From: RHKX01 sp963743875
GTDB taxonomy: Bacteria > Actinomycetota > Thermoleophilia > Solirubrobacterales > 70-9
Length of the DNA: 64,000 bases
Assembly: GCA_963743875.1 (NCBI GenBank)
Contig: CAVURM010000002.1
Span: 310,001-374,000, forward strand
Direction of reading: 5' to 3'
Shown: piece after piece, positions 54,493 through 63,544 of the stretch
Layout: each line of letters begins with the position of its first letter
How positions within the stretch are numbered: position 1 is the stretch's first letter
Made by a program: the position numbers and the translations under genes
Notes under the pieces: generated by a model
Databases searched by the model: none
The model's input: only the letters and a program-made list of their open reading frames with translations
What the model was told of the DNA's origin: nothing

Positions 54493-55942
54493 TCAGCTGT
54501 CGAAGCCGAGGCCGAGGCGATCGAGGAGCCGCAGCCAGAGCCCTCGTCGGCCGCCCTCTGCGATCGGCGGCGGCGAGCTGCCTCCTGGTGAACTGGACGA
54601 CGGCCCAGCGGAGGGGCTCGGGCGGAAACGGGAAGGGCTTGCGCTTCACGTAGTCGAGCTCGGTGGCCGCGGTTCGCCTGCCGTCGGCGAGATCGAGCGC
54701 GACCTGGGCTCCGAATCGGGACGAGCCGACGCCGAGGCCCGTGTAGCCGCCGACGAAGACGACCTTTCCCCCGTGGGAGACGTCGAAGAACGAGGAGAAC
54801 CGGCTGCAGGTGTCGATCGCACCGCCCCACTTGTGGGAAAAGCGCAGGCCGCGAAGCTGCGGGAACGTGGTGAAGAAGTTCTGCGACAGCGCGCCGAACG
54901 TCTCGTCGTCGGTGTCGTAGCGGGCCTCGACCGGTCCCCCGTAGCGGTACACGGCCTCGAAGCCGCCCCAGAGGATCCGGTTGTCGTCGGTCAGCCGGTA
55001 GTAGTGGAATTGGTTGCCGCTGTCGCTGATTCCCTGGCGGGACCTCCACCCGATCTCGCCGAGCTGATCCCCACTCAGCGGCTCGCTGACCAGGACGTAG
55101 TCGTAGACGGGGACGAGGTAGCGCCGCAGCGAGCGGACCAGCGGGGCGAATGCGTTGGTGGCCAGGATCACCCGGCGCGCCGTCACCGAGCCCGACGGCG
55201 TCGCGAGCTCAATCGACTGATTCGCGTCCCGCAGCGAGCCGACCGGCGTGTGCTCGTACACCTCGACACCGAGCTCGGCGATCGTCCGGGCGAGGCCGTC
55301 GCAGAGCTTTCCCGGGTCGACGAGCGCCGATCCGGTCCGGTCCCAGAACGCACCGCGGAACGTTGGTGAGGCGATCTCGGCGCGCACGGTCTCGCCGTCG
55401 AGGACCTCGACCTCATGTCCGTATTCACGGAGCAGCTCGGCCGCCTCCCGCACACCCTCCACCTGGTGGTCCTGCAGGGCAACGAACAACTCGCCGGACT
55501 CCTCGAAATCGCAGTCGATCCCGTACCTGACGAGGTCCTCCTTGAGTCCCTCGAAGTTCTCCATTCCGAGTCGCTCCAGCGTTTGCATCTCCTCGGGAAA
55601 ACGGCTCAGGCCGTTCTCGATCCCATGGGTGATCGACGACGACAGGAAACCGCCGTTGCGTCCGCTGGCGCCCGAGCCGATCGTTTCGCCCTCGACCACG
55701 ACGACCCGCCGTTCCGGCTCAAGGCGCTTGGCGTGCAGGGCGGCCCAGAGCCCGCTGAATCCACCGCCGACGATGCAGAGATCAGTCTCCAGGGACCCCG
55801 CCAGGGCGGGGAAGCTGCGGACGTCGGCGCGGCGATCGAGCCAGAAGGGCAGCGGTCTGGCGGCGCTGAACGAATCGCGCTCGGCCGCGGTGGGCGGCGT
55901 CAGGGGCCAGGCGGAGGAGGCCGATCGGGACCGATGCAACAA
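54493..55942 (-). CDS. FAD-dependent oxidoreductase (DAO family), one +1 frame break
   Basis: The protein of about 483 residues has an FAD-binding fold (DLCIVGGGFSGLWAALHAKR) with GSGASGRNGGFLSSSITHG, further LVDPGKLCDGLARTIAELGV, VILATNAFAPLVRSLRRYL, and GGYTGLGVGSSRFGAQVALD near the end, typical of amine/glycine oxidase-like proteins. Near 54557 the frame needs one base removed to end as EGGRRGLWLRLLDRL and then the stop at 54493; without that, the frame runs on into ppx. It oxidises an amine or amino acid, substrate unknown. The start is set at TTG 55942, uncertain, because there is no ATG between it and the FAD motif. Confidence 0.78.
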
Positions 55943-56012
55943 GGCCGCCGCGATCCTAGCCGACCCCGCGTCGTCGGCGGCGCCAGCAGGAACCGGTGAA
56001 TAGGGTGACCCG

Positions 56013-57053
56013 ATGTCGCAATCCCTCCGCTCTCGCATCGCCCTGGCCGCAATCAGGAAGCGCCTTCCCAAGCTGATGGCCGCCGACCCGGTGGCCGAGC
56101 TGCCCGACGGACTCCATGTGGCGGTCGCCGGCTCCGGCTCGCCGCTCCCTGACCCCAAGCGGGGCAATCCCTGTGCGGCGGTCATTGCCGGGGGTCGGGT
56201 CTACGTCGTCGACGCCGGTGAGCGATCCTCGGAGACCCTCAACCGGATGCAGATCGCGCCGAACCGGATCGAGGCTGTGCTGCTGACGCACTTCCATTCC
56301 GATCACATCGGCGGCCTCGGCAGCGTCAACCTGCAGCGGTGGGTCGCCGACGCAGCGTCGACATCGATGCGGGTGCTCGGCCCGCCCGGGGTGGAGCGGG
56401 TGGTCTCCGGCCTCAACGAGGCATACACCCTCGACAGCGGCTACCGCACCGCTCACCACGGCCCTGAGATCGCACCGCCGGCGAGCTCCGCCATGGTCGC
56501 CGAGCAGTTTGCCTGCCCGGCCGAGGAGGATGACCTGGTCGTGCTGGAGGAGCACGACTTGAAGGTGACGGCGTTTCTCGTCGATCACTCACCGATTGAG
56601 CCGGCCGTCGGCTACCGCTTCGATTACCGCGGACGCAGCGCGGTGATCAGCGGCGACACCGTCTACGCGCCGGCACTGGTCAGGGTGGCCTCGGGTGCTG
56701 ATCTGCTGCTCCACGATGCGCTCTCGCCCGGGCTTCTGAAGCTCGTCGAGGACGCTGCCGGCGAGGCCGGGCTGGCGTCCCGTCGCCAGATCCTGGCCGA
56801 CGTCTCCGATTACCACGCGACCGCACCCCAGGCGGCCGACGCGGCGCGCGAGGCGGGCGTCGGCGCCCTGGCGCTGACCCACATCGTTCCGCCGCTACCT
56901 CTCAAGGGCCTCGAGGGGCCGTTCCTCGGCGACGCCCACGAACGATTCACGGGGCCGCTCTGGCTCGCCCGGGACGGCGACCTCTACAGCCTGCCCGCGG
57001 GCGGAACTGGGATCGAGCGCACGCGGATGTTCGGCCGGGGTCGCGGCCGCTGA
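56013..57053 (+). CDS. MBL-fold metallo-hydrolase (RNase Z/arylsulfatase-like)
   Basis: The 346-residue protein has VVDAGERSSETLNRM, AVLLTHFHSDHIGGLGS near residue 90 (HxHxDH motif), VISGDTVYAPALV and a late SDYHATAPQAADAA and ALTHIVPPL. This is the ribonuclease Z-like subgroup, which also contains arylsulfatases and lipid hydrolases. Given no tRNA context, an RNase Z assignment is only one option. ATG 56013 is divergent from the oxidoreductase gene, 70 bases away. Confidence 0.78.
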   Translation: MSQSLRSRIALAAIRKRLPKLMAADPVAELPDGLHVAVAGSGSPLPDPKRGNPCAAVIAGGRVYVVDAGERSSETLNRMQIAPNRIEAVLLTHFHSDHIGGLGSVNLQRWVADAASTSMRVLGPPGVERVVSGLNEAYTLDSGYRTAHHGPEIAPPASSAMVAEQFACPAEEDDLVVLEEHDLKVTAFLVDHSPIEPAVGYRFDYRGRSAVISGDTVYAPALVRVASGADLLLHDALSPGLLKLVEDAAGEAGLASRRQILADVSDYHATAPQAADAAREAGVGALALTHIVPPLPLKGLEGPFLGDAHERFTGPLWLARDGDLYSLPAGGTGIERTRMFGRGRGR

Positions 57054-57055
57054 GG

Positions 57056-58141
57056 CTAGCTCGAGCCGAGGGCTGCTTTCGCCACCGCCCCGTGGTCGTA
57101 CGCGGTTGCGTTGCCGGTGCACAGCACCCCGAGCCCGCGCTCAGGGTAGATGCGCATCATGTTCCAGAAGCCGCCGCCGCCCCCCAGATGCTCGAGGAAT
57201 TGCTCCGGGTCCTTCCGGTCGGCGCCGCGGCGAAACCAGCCGAAGCCGACGTCGATCTTCGGTCCGGTGGCCTGGATCGCCTGCATCTCGCTGATGCTCT
57301 CGGGGGAGAGCACGCGAACCCCGTCCAATTCACCGCCGTTGAGATGAGCGGTCATGAAACGGGCTGCATCACGCGCTGAGCCGATCAGTCCCCCGTATGC
57401 GGGCCCGTCGACACAGAAGCGATTGAACGCGATAAAGCGGCCTTCGGGCTTCCCGATGATCCCCTTCGGCAGGATCATGCGAAAGAGCGGCGTCATCGGG
57501 TGCATTCGCCGCTGATAACCCACGGCGTAGTCATCTCCAAGACCTTCGTAGGTGAAGCCGGTCCTCGTCATCGAAAGCGGCTGGAGGATCTTCGAGTGGA
57601 CGTAATCTTCGAAGCGTTCCCCGGCGGCGGCGGTGATCACCTCCCCGAGCACGATGTAGCCGAGGTTCGAGTAGACGGCCTTCGAGCCCGCGGGGGAGCG
57701 CAGCTTCCGATGCTTCCCCAGCAGCTCGAGCGCAAAGTCGTGGGGGTCGCGTCCGATCACGTCAACGGGATGGACCCACCGGACGGGCAGTGGGTTGGCC
57801 AGCCCTGCCGAGTGGTTCAACAGATGGCGTATTCGGACCTCGGGCCAATCGCCTCTTGGCTTCGGAAACTCGGGGAGCCACCGCTCGACCGGGTCGTCGA
57901 GGCTGAGCTTGCCCCCCTCAACGAGTTGCATCACCGCCGTGGCGGTGACGATCTTCGTCATCGAGAACCACAGGTAAGCGGTCTCGGGGGTCGCCGGGTA
58001 TCCATGGGCGAGGTCACGCCGGCCTGCCACTGAGACGGTCGTGCTGCCGTCTGCGCGAACGACCACCGCGGAGAGCCCCGGCACGTCACGCCTGGTCAGA
58101 CGCTCCAGAGCGGCTTCGAGATTCCGATCGTGGTGGTCCAT
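57056..58141 (-). CDS. serine hydrolase, beta-lactamase/class C-like fold
   Basis: The 361-residue protein has the catalytic SxxK motif in AYLWFSMTKIVTATAVMQL (residues about 56-63), YSNLGYIVLGEVI (YxN) near 160, and HLGGGGGFWNMMR near 330 (HxG-type motif), all parts of the penicillin-binding/beta-lactamase C family. It could be a D-aminopeptidase, esterase or beta-lactamase; no signal peptide is clear, so an esterase-like cytoplasmic role is plausible. It is convergent with the MBL gene. Confidence 0.82.
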   Translation of the reverse strand: MDHHDRNLEAALERLTRRDVPGLSAVVVRADGSTTVSVAGRRDLAHGYPATPETAYLWFSMTKIVTATAVMQLVEGGKLSLDDPVERWLPEFPKPRGDWPEVRIRHLLNHSAGLANPLPVRWVHPVDVIGRDPHDFALELLGKHRKLRSPAGSKAVYSNLGYIVLGEVITAAAGERFEDYVHSKILQPLSMTRTGFTYEGLGDDYAVGYQRRMHPMTPLFRMILPKGIIGKPEGRFIAFNRFCVDGPAYGGLIGSARDAARFMTAHLNGGELDGVRVLSPESISEMQAIQATGPKIDVGFGWFRRGADRKDPEQFLEHLGGGGGFWNMMRIYPERGLGVLCTGNATAYDHGAVAKAALGSS

Positions 58142-58163
58142 GCGAGCAAGTGAGCGAGGGCGC

Positions 58164-59069
58164 TCAGGATTTGGGTCGGACGTAGATCAGCCAGTAGACG
58201 ATGCCGACCATGATCGAGCCGCCGATGACGTTGCCGATCGTCACCGGGATCAGGTTCTCGATCACGGCGTTGGAGACGGTCACGTCGGCGAAGTCGTCGG
58301 GGCTCAGGCCGCTCGTGGCGTAGAAGGAGTCGGAGCCCCATTCCTTGATCGCCAACCCGATCGGGAGGAAGTACATGTTGGCGATGCTGTGCTCGAAGCC
58401 GGCGGCGACGAAGGCGGTGATCGGGAAGATGATCGCGAGGATCTTGTCGGTGACCGAGCGGGCGCTGTAGGTCATCCAGATCGCCAGGCAGACGAGCGCG
58501 TTGCAGAGGATCCCCAGCACGAGTGCGCGCTCGAAGCCGAGGCTCGACTTCGCCTCGGCGATCGCGAGCGCGCTGGAGCCGACCGACCCGTCGCCGAACT
58601 CGTACTGGCCGCTGAGGAACATCAGCAGCACCGTGCCGAGGGCGCCGACGAGATTGCCGAAGTAAACGATCGTCCAGTTGCGGATCAGCTTCGCGCCGCT
58701 GACCTTGCGGTCGGCCCAGGCGATCGAGATCAGGTTGTTTCCGGTGAACAGCTCCGCGCCGGCGACGACGACGAGGATCAGCCCGAGGCAGAAGACCAGC
58801 CCCGCGAGCAGGCGCACGATTCCGTAGGGGATCACGTCGGCGGCGCCGGCCACGACCGTGGTCGCGAACATCGCACCCAGCGCGATGAACGCACCCGCAA
58901 GCACCGCGAGGGCGAAGGTCGTCAGCGTCGGCATCCCGGCCTTGGTGGCGCCGATGTCGGTCGCCTTCTGGGCGACCTGCGGCGGCATCAGCGCATCGAG
59001 GCTCGGCGGGAGAGACGCCGGGTGGTCTTGGATCGTCGCCTCGGCGCCGCCCTGATCGGTAAGGCTCAT
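58164..59069 (-). CDS. focA: formate/nitrite transporter (FocA/NirC family)
   Basis: The 301-residue protein has six hydrophobic helices with the family signature AELFTGNNLISIAWADRKVS, NALVCLAIWMTYSA and GFEHSIANMYFLPIGL. It is a pentameric channel for formate or nitrite. ATG 59069 overlaps the fdhA stop, so it ends a formate operon and probably imports formate. A longer start upstream would lie inside fdhA. Confidence 0.9.
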   Translation of the reverse strand: MSLTDQGGAEATIQDHPASLPPSLDALMPPQVAQKATDIGATKAGMPTLTTFALAVLAGAFIALGAMFATTVVAGAADVIPYGIVRLLAGLVFCLGLILVVVAGAELFTGNNLISIAWADRKVSGAKLIRNWTIVYFGNLVGALGTVLLMFLSGQYEFGDGSVGSSALAIAEAKSSLGFERALVLGILCNALVCLAIWMTYSARSVTDKILAIIFPITAFVAAGFEHSIANMYFLPIGLAIKEWGSDSFYATSGLSPDDFADVTVSNAVIENLIPVTIGNVIGGSIMVGIVYWLIYVRPKS

Positions 59070-61741
59070 GCGGTGCTCGCGATCCGGACCGCCGTCACCT
59101 TGTACTCGGGACACGTCGTCGTCTCGTCGGCGTGTTGAGAGGTGAGTTCGTTGGTGGGCGAGCTCGGGAAGTGGAAGCCGATGAACGCCTGCCCGGGGGA
59201 TACCCGCTCGGTGACGTCCGCCGTCACCTCGATCGCGCCGCGGCGGCTGGCGACAAGCACCCGCTCGCCCTCGCCGACCCCGAGCTCGGTTGCGTCGTCG
59301 GGGTGCAGCTCGAGCAGCTCCTCGGGTACGAGTTCGAGGTTTCCCGTCCGGCGGGTCATCGTGCCGGAGTTGTAGTGCTCGAGACGCCGACCGGTGACCA
59401 GCAGGATCGGGAACTCCGCGTCGGGTTGCTCGCCCGGCGCCGCGTAGGGGATCGCGGAGAGCTGGGCTCTGCCGCTCGGGGTCTCGAACGCCGCCCGGTA
59501 GAGGGTCCGCTCGTCAGGGCCGTCGGGAACCCGACACGGCCAGGCGACCGGGCCCTCGCGGTCGAGCCGCTCGTGGGAGATGCCGCGGAAGGTTGGTGTC
59601 AGCGAGGCCATCTCGTCGAACGCCTCAGCGGGCGTCGAGCAGCCGAGGTCGGCGCCGAGCCCCGCCGCGACGGCTCCGATGATCTCGAAGTCGGGCTTTG
59701 CCTCTCCCGGCGGTTCGAGTGCCGGCCGCACCCGCTGCACGCGGCGATCGAAGTTCGTGAACGTGCCGTTCTTCTCGAGAAACGAGGCGGCCGGCAGGAC
59801 GACATCGGCCATGGTGGCGGTCTCGGATAGGAAGATCTCCTGGGAGACGACCAGCTCACATGCTTCGATCGCCGCCCTGACGTGTTCGGAGTCGGGGTCG
59901 GTCTGGGCAATGTCCTCGCCGAAGATGATCATCGCCTTCAGATCACCAGCCACCGCGGCGTCGAACATCTCCGGGATCCGGAGGCCGCGATCGGGACTGA
60001 TCTCGACGCCCCATGCCTCCCCGAACCGACTCGCCACCTCCGGGTCGGCGACCTTCTGGTAGCCGGGGAGAATGTCCGGCATCGCTCCCATGTCGGAGGC
60101 GCCCTGGACGTTGTTCTGTCCGCGCAGCGGGTTCGCGCCGCAACCCTGCTCGGTGCCGACGCTCCCGGTCAGCGTGGCGAGGTTGCAGAGGGTCTTGACG
60201 CCGTCGGTGCCGTGGGCGTGTTCGGTGATCCCGAGCCCCCAGACGATCGCGCGGGCTTCGCTGCGGCCGTAGAGCGTGGCGGCCGCTCGCAGGTCGGCGG
60301 CGGGGACCCCGGAGAGCTCCTCGACCGTCTCCGGCGTGTAGTCGGCAGCCAGCGCCCGAAGCGCCTCGAATCCCTCGGTGCGTTCGGCGATGAACGCCTC
60401 GTCGATCAACCCTTCGCCGATCAGCAGGGCCGCCAGGCCATTGAAGACGGCCACGTTGGTGCCCGGTCGCGGGCGCAGGTGAACGTCGGCGTAGTCGGCG
60501 AGCTCGATCTGCCGCGGGTCGACGACGACGAGCCGCGCCCCCGCGATCACCCGCTGCTTGATCCGCGCCCCGACGACCGGATGGGCCTCGGTGGGATTGG
60601 AGCCGCAGAGGAGAAAGACCCCGGCGCGATCGAAGTCCTCGAACGGGTTGGTGCCCCCGGAGAGCCCGTAGGAGGCGACGAGGCCGGCGGCCGACGGGGC
60701 GTGGCAGATGCGGGCGCAGTTGTCGACGTTGTTGGTGCCGACCGCGACCCGCATCAGCTTCTGCATCAGGTAGTTCTCCTCGTTGGTCGCCCGGGCGGAG
60801 GAGATCGCCGCGATCGCATCGGCCCCGTAGTCGGCGCGAATCCGGCCCAGCTCGGACGCGACACGCCCAACCGCCTCCTCCCAGGTCGTCTCGACCAGCT
60901 CCCCCTCCCGGCGGATCAGCGGCTTCGTCAGCCGGTCGGGCGAGCGGACGAAGCCGTGCGCGAAGCGTCCCTTGACGCAGGCGTGACCGCGATTCACCGG
61001 TGCCTCGCGGTTGGGACGGATCACCGCCACCTCGTCGCCCCGGGTGTGGACGTCGAGGGTGCAGCCCACGCCGCAGTACCCGCAGGTGGTCGTCGTCGTG
61101 CGCTCCAGCGGCCGCAGGTCGAGCAATCCGGCCTCCGACAGGGACCCGGTGGGGCAGCTGTCGACGCAAGCCCCACAGGACACGCAGTCGGATTCATCCC
61201 ACGGTCCGCCGCTGCCGGGGGCGAGCACCGTGTCGGCACCGCGGCCGACCATCGCCAGCGCGAACGTCCCCTGGACCTCGTCGCAGATCCGTACGCAGCG
61301 GGCGCAGGCGATGCAGAGCTTCGGGTCGTACTTGACGTAGGGATGGGAGTCGTCGCGCTCGCCCTCGCGCTCGCCCCGGAAGCGGCTGTGCTCGACTCCG
61401 AGCTGCCGACAGGCTCGGGCGAGTTCGCTTCGCTCCGGTGACTGCTCGAGGGCGCTCTCGGGGAGCTGGCCGACGATCAGCTCCAGCGACAGCCGGGCGG
61501 TGTCGAGCGCCGCCGGGTCGTCGGTGCGGACGATCGCGCCGTCGGTGGCGAGCGCGGTGCAGGCCGGCACCGGATCCTCGCTTCCCTCGACCGCGACCAT
61601 GCAGGTCCGGCAGGAGCCGTAGGGGGCGAGGCGGGGGTCGGCGCAGAGCGAGGGAACGTCGGCTCCGGCCGCGCGGATTGCGTCGAGCAGGCGCGACCCC
61701 GGCGCGACGACCACCTCGGTTCCGTCGACGGTCACCCTCAC
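59066..61741 (-). CDS. fdhA: formate dehydrogenase catalytic subunit (NAD-linked type, Cys-containing)
   Basis: The 891-residue protein starts with a NuoG-like [2Fe-2S] ferredoxin domain (residues 1-75: SCRTCMVAVEGSEDPVPACT), a 2x[4Fe-4S] part (CIACARCVRICDEVQGTFAL, CVSCGACVDSCPTG) and the molybdopterin domain beginning CGYCGVGC near 217. The catalytic position reads CARICHAPSAAGL, with Cys where selenocysteine stands in other forms, so a Mo- or W-Cys enzyme. GWELLP is absent, but NVAVFNGLA and the C-terminal SPTNELTSQH motif are present. It oxidises formate to CO2. GTG 61741 overlaps the fdhB stop. Confidence 0.92.
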   Translation of the reverse strand: MRVTVDGTEVVVAPGSRLLDAIRAAGADVPSLCADPRLAPYGSCRTCMVAVEGSEDPVPACTALATDGAIVRTDDPAALDTARLSLELIVGQLPESALEQSPERSELARACRQLGVEHSRFRGEREGERDDSHPYVKYDPKLCIACARCVRICDEVQGTFALAMVGRGADTVLAPGSGGPWDESDCVSCGACVDSCPTGSLSEAGLLDLRPLERTTTTTCGYCGVGCTLDVHTRGDEVAVIRPNREAPVNRGHACVKGRFAHGFVRSPDRLTKPLIRREGELVETTWEEAVGRVASELGRIRADYGADAIAAISSARATNEENYLMQKLMRVAVGTNNVDNCARICHAPSAAGLVASYGLSGGTNPFEDFDRAGVFLLCGSNPTEAHPVVGARIKQRVIAGARLVVVDPRQIELADYADVHLRPRPGTNVAVFNGLAALLIGEGLIDEAFIAERTEGFEALRALAADYTPETVEELSGVPAADLRAAATLYGRSEARAIVWGLGITEHAHGTDGVKTLCNLATLTGSVGTEQGCGANPLRGQNNVQGASDMGAMPDILPGYQKVADPEVASRFGEAWGVEISPDRGLRIPEMFDAAVAGDLKAMIIFGEDIAQTDPDSEHVRAAIEACELVVSQEIFLSETATMADVVLPAASFLEKNGTFTNFDRRVQRVRPALEPPGEAKPDFEIIGAVAAGLGADLGCSTPAEAFDEMASLTPTFRGISHERLDREGPVAWPCRVPDGPDERTLYRAAFETPSGRAQLSAIPYAAPGEQPDAEFPILLVTGRRLEHYNSGTMTRRTGNLELVPEELLELHPDDATELGVGEGERVLVASRRGAIEVTADVTERVSPGQAFIGFHFPSSPTNELTSQHADETTTCPEYKVTAVRIASTA

Positions 61742-62944
61742 GGCGATTCACCGTAGACGCGGTCGATGCTGCGGACGACGGGGGGCACGCCGCGGCCGAA
61801 CGCGCAGAGGCTGCCGCGCTCCATCGCGGCGAGCATCTCGCCCATGCCCGCGGCCGCCTCGGGGTCCCCGACGCCCTTGGCGAGTTCGAGACCCCGGCGC
61901 GTGCCGAGCCGGCACGGAGCGCAGGTGCCGCAGCTCTCGTTGGCGGCGAATTGCCAGAAGTGCCGTCGGAGCGCGTCGGCGTCGACGCGCTCGTCGAGGG
62001 CGATCAGGCTCCCGTGGCCGAGGTCGGCGCCGACCTCGCGCAGCGCCTCGAAGGTGAGGGGTGTGTCGAGATCGTCGGGACCGATGAAGCCTCCCAGCGG
62101 GCCTCCGACCTGGATCGAGCGGACCGCATCCTCCTCGCGCATTCCACCCCCGAGATCGTCGAAGATGCGGCGGAGCGGGGTCCCGAACTCGACCTCGTAG
62201 GCTCCCGGGTTGCGAAACCGCTCGTTCAGGCAGACGACCTTCGTCCCGCGGCTGTCGCCGACCCCCAGCCGTGCGTAGGCTGCTCCGCCGCGGTCGACGA
62301 TCCACGGCACGGCGGACAGGGTCTCGACGTTGTTGACCACCGTCGGCCGGTGCAGGTACCCGCTCTCGGTTGGGTAGGGGGGCCGCGCCGCGACCTCGCC
62401 TCGCAGCCCCTCGACGGAGTGGATGAGCGAGGTCTCCTCCCCGGCGACGTAGGAGCCCGCGCCCTCGAAGACCTCGATGTCGAAGGCCATCCCGGTGCCG
62501 TGGATGTCGTTGCCGAGGTGCCCGGCCGCACGCGCCTCGGCCACCGCGCCTGCGCAGTGCGTCACGGGCGCGCGGGTACTCGGAGCGCACGTAGACGATC
62601 CCGTGCGTCGCCCTCGCCGCGAGCGCCGCGAGCGCCATGCCCGCGAGCACCCGATTGGGGTCTCGCTCCATCAGCAGGCGATCTACGAACGAGCCCGGAT
62701 CACCCTCGTCGCCGTTGCAGATCAGGTACCTGGGGCCGTCGGAGGGTGCCTCGGAGGCCGAGCCCCACTTGACCGCCGCCGGAAACCCCGCTCCGCCGCG
62801 GCCCCTCAGCCCCGACTCCTTGACCTCGCGGCTGACGCGCTCGCCGTCGCCCGCCTCGGCCACCTGCTCCCAGACGCTCCAGGCATCCGGTCCCGTTCCG
62901 GCGATGCCGGCGAGCACGACCGGTTCGTCGACCTCGGCGCTCAC
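61738..62944 (-). CDS. fdhB: NuoF-like formate dehydrogenase beta subunit, one +1 frame break
   Basis: The protein of about 402 residues has the FMN/NAD site GLRGRGGAGFPAAVKWGSA and CNGDEGDPGSFVDRLLMERD, ESGYLHRPTVVNNVETLSAV, and the [4Fe-4S] site SCGTCAPCRLGTRRGLEL. Near 62550 the frame needs one base removed to join RARDALRR to AVAEARAAGHLG. It passes electrons from FdhA to NAD. The GTG start at 62944 overlaps the NuoE-like stop (GTGA). The usual NuoF N-terminal thioredoxin part is short or missing. Confidence 0.88.
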
Positions 62945-63453
62945 GGGGATCTCGGGTTGCGCGGCTCGGCCACGCCCGTGAGCTGCTCGACGAGGTCCGG
63001 CCCCGCGCAGGGTTGCTCGCCGTCGAGCGCCGCCGGGCCGCCGTAGCAGTAGCCCAGGCAGTAGACGGGTTGCAGCGACACCGAGCCGTCGGAGGAAATC
63101 CCCCCGAGGGGCACGTCCAACGCTTCTGAGATCGCCCTGAGGTGAGTCCCGGCGCCGGCGGCGAAGCACGCGGTACCGGCGCAGACCTGGATGTGCCGGG
63201 ACCCGCGGGGGGTCGGCGCCAGATCCTCGTAGAAGGAGGCGGCGCCGTTGACATGGGCTCGCGGCAGGTGCAGTTCGGCGGCTACCCGATCGACGTCGGC
63301 CGGGTCGATCCGCCCCTTCTCCGAGACGACGGCACGCAACGCCCCGAGGACCTCGTCGCCCTCGCGGCCGTAGCGCCGCTGGAGTTCGGTCACCGTGCGT
63401 CCGGGCATCTCAGCCGTTGGCCGCTCTCGCCGCCGCGAACGTTCCGCTTGCAC
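62941..63453 (-). CDS. NuoE-like [2Fe-2S] formate dehydrogenase gamma subunit
   Basis: The 170-residue protein has the thioredoxin-like [2Fe-2S] Cys set: HIQVCAGTACFAAGAG near residue 90 and LQPVYCLGYCYGGPAALDG near 130, after the helical NuoE part GREGDEVLGALRAVV. It takes part in electron transfer to NAD. It starts at GTG 63453; ATG 63408 is an alternative. It is the first gene of a NuoE-NuoF-FdhA-FocA operon; no fdhD gene is in the window. Confidence 0.9.
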   Translation of the reverse strand: MQAERSRRRERPTAEMPGRTVTELQRRYGREGDEVLGALRAVVSEKGRIDPADVDRVAAELHLPRAHVNGAASFYEDLAPTPRGSRHIQVCAGTACFAAGAGTHLRAISEALDVPLGGISSDGSVSLQPVYCLGYCYGGPAALDGEQPCAGPDLVEQLTGVAEPRNPRSP

Positions 63454-63544
63454 TCACCGGGCCAACCTATACGGTCGCGGCGGCTAATCATCAGTAGTCG
63501 GCACCGAGGGGGAATGTGGCTCGCCCACGACGCGTTGTGCCGTG

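Noticed and set aside
53684..56185. 833-residue open frame that seems to fuse the FAD oxidoreductase with ppx
   Set aside because: The join uses a frame break at the end of the oxidoreductase; removing one base gives a proper stop at 54493, and a second break gives the normal ppx end. Not a true fusion.
59882..61441. 519-residue open frame opposite fdhA
   Set aside because: Shadow of the fdhA frame; low-complexity composition.
59066..61741. Selenocysteine in FdhA
   Set aside because: The catalytic position is a normal Cys codon (ARICHAPS), with no in-frame TGA.
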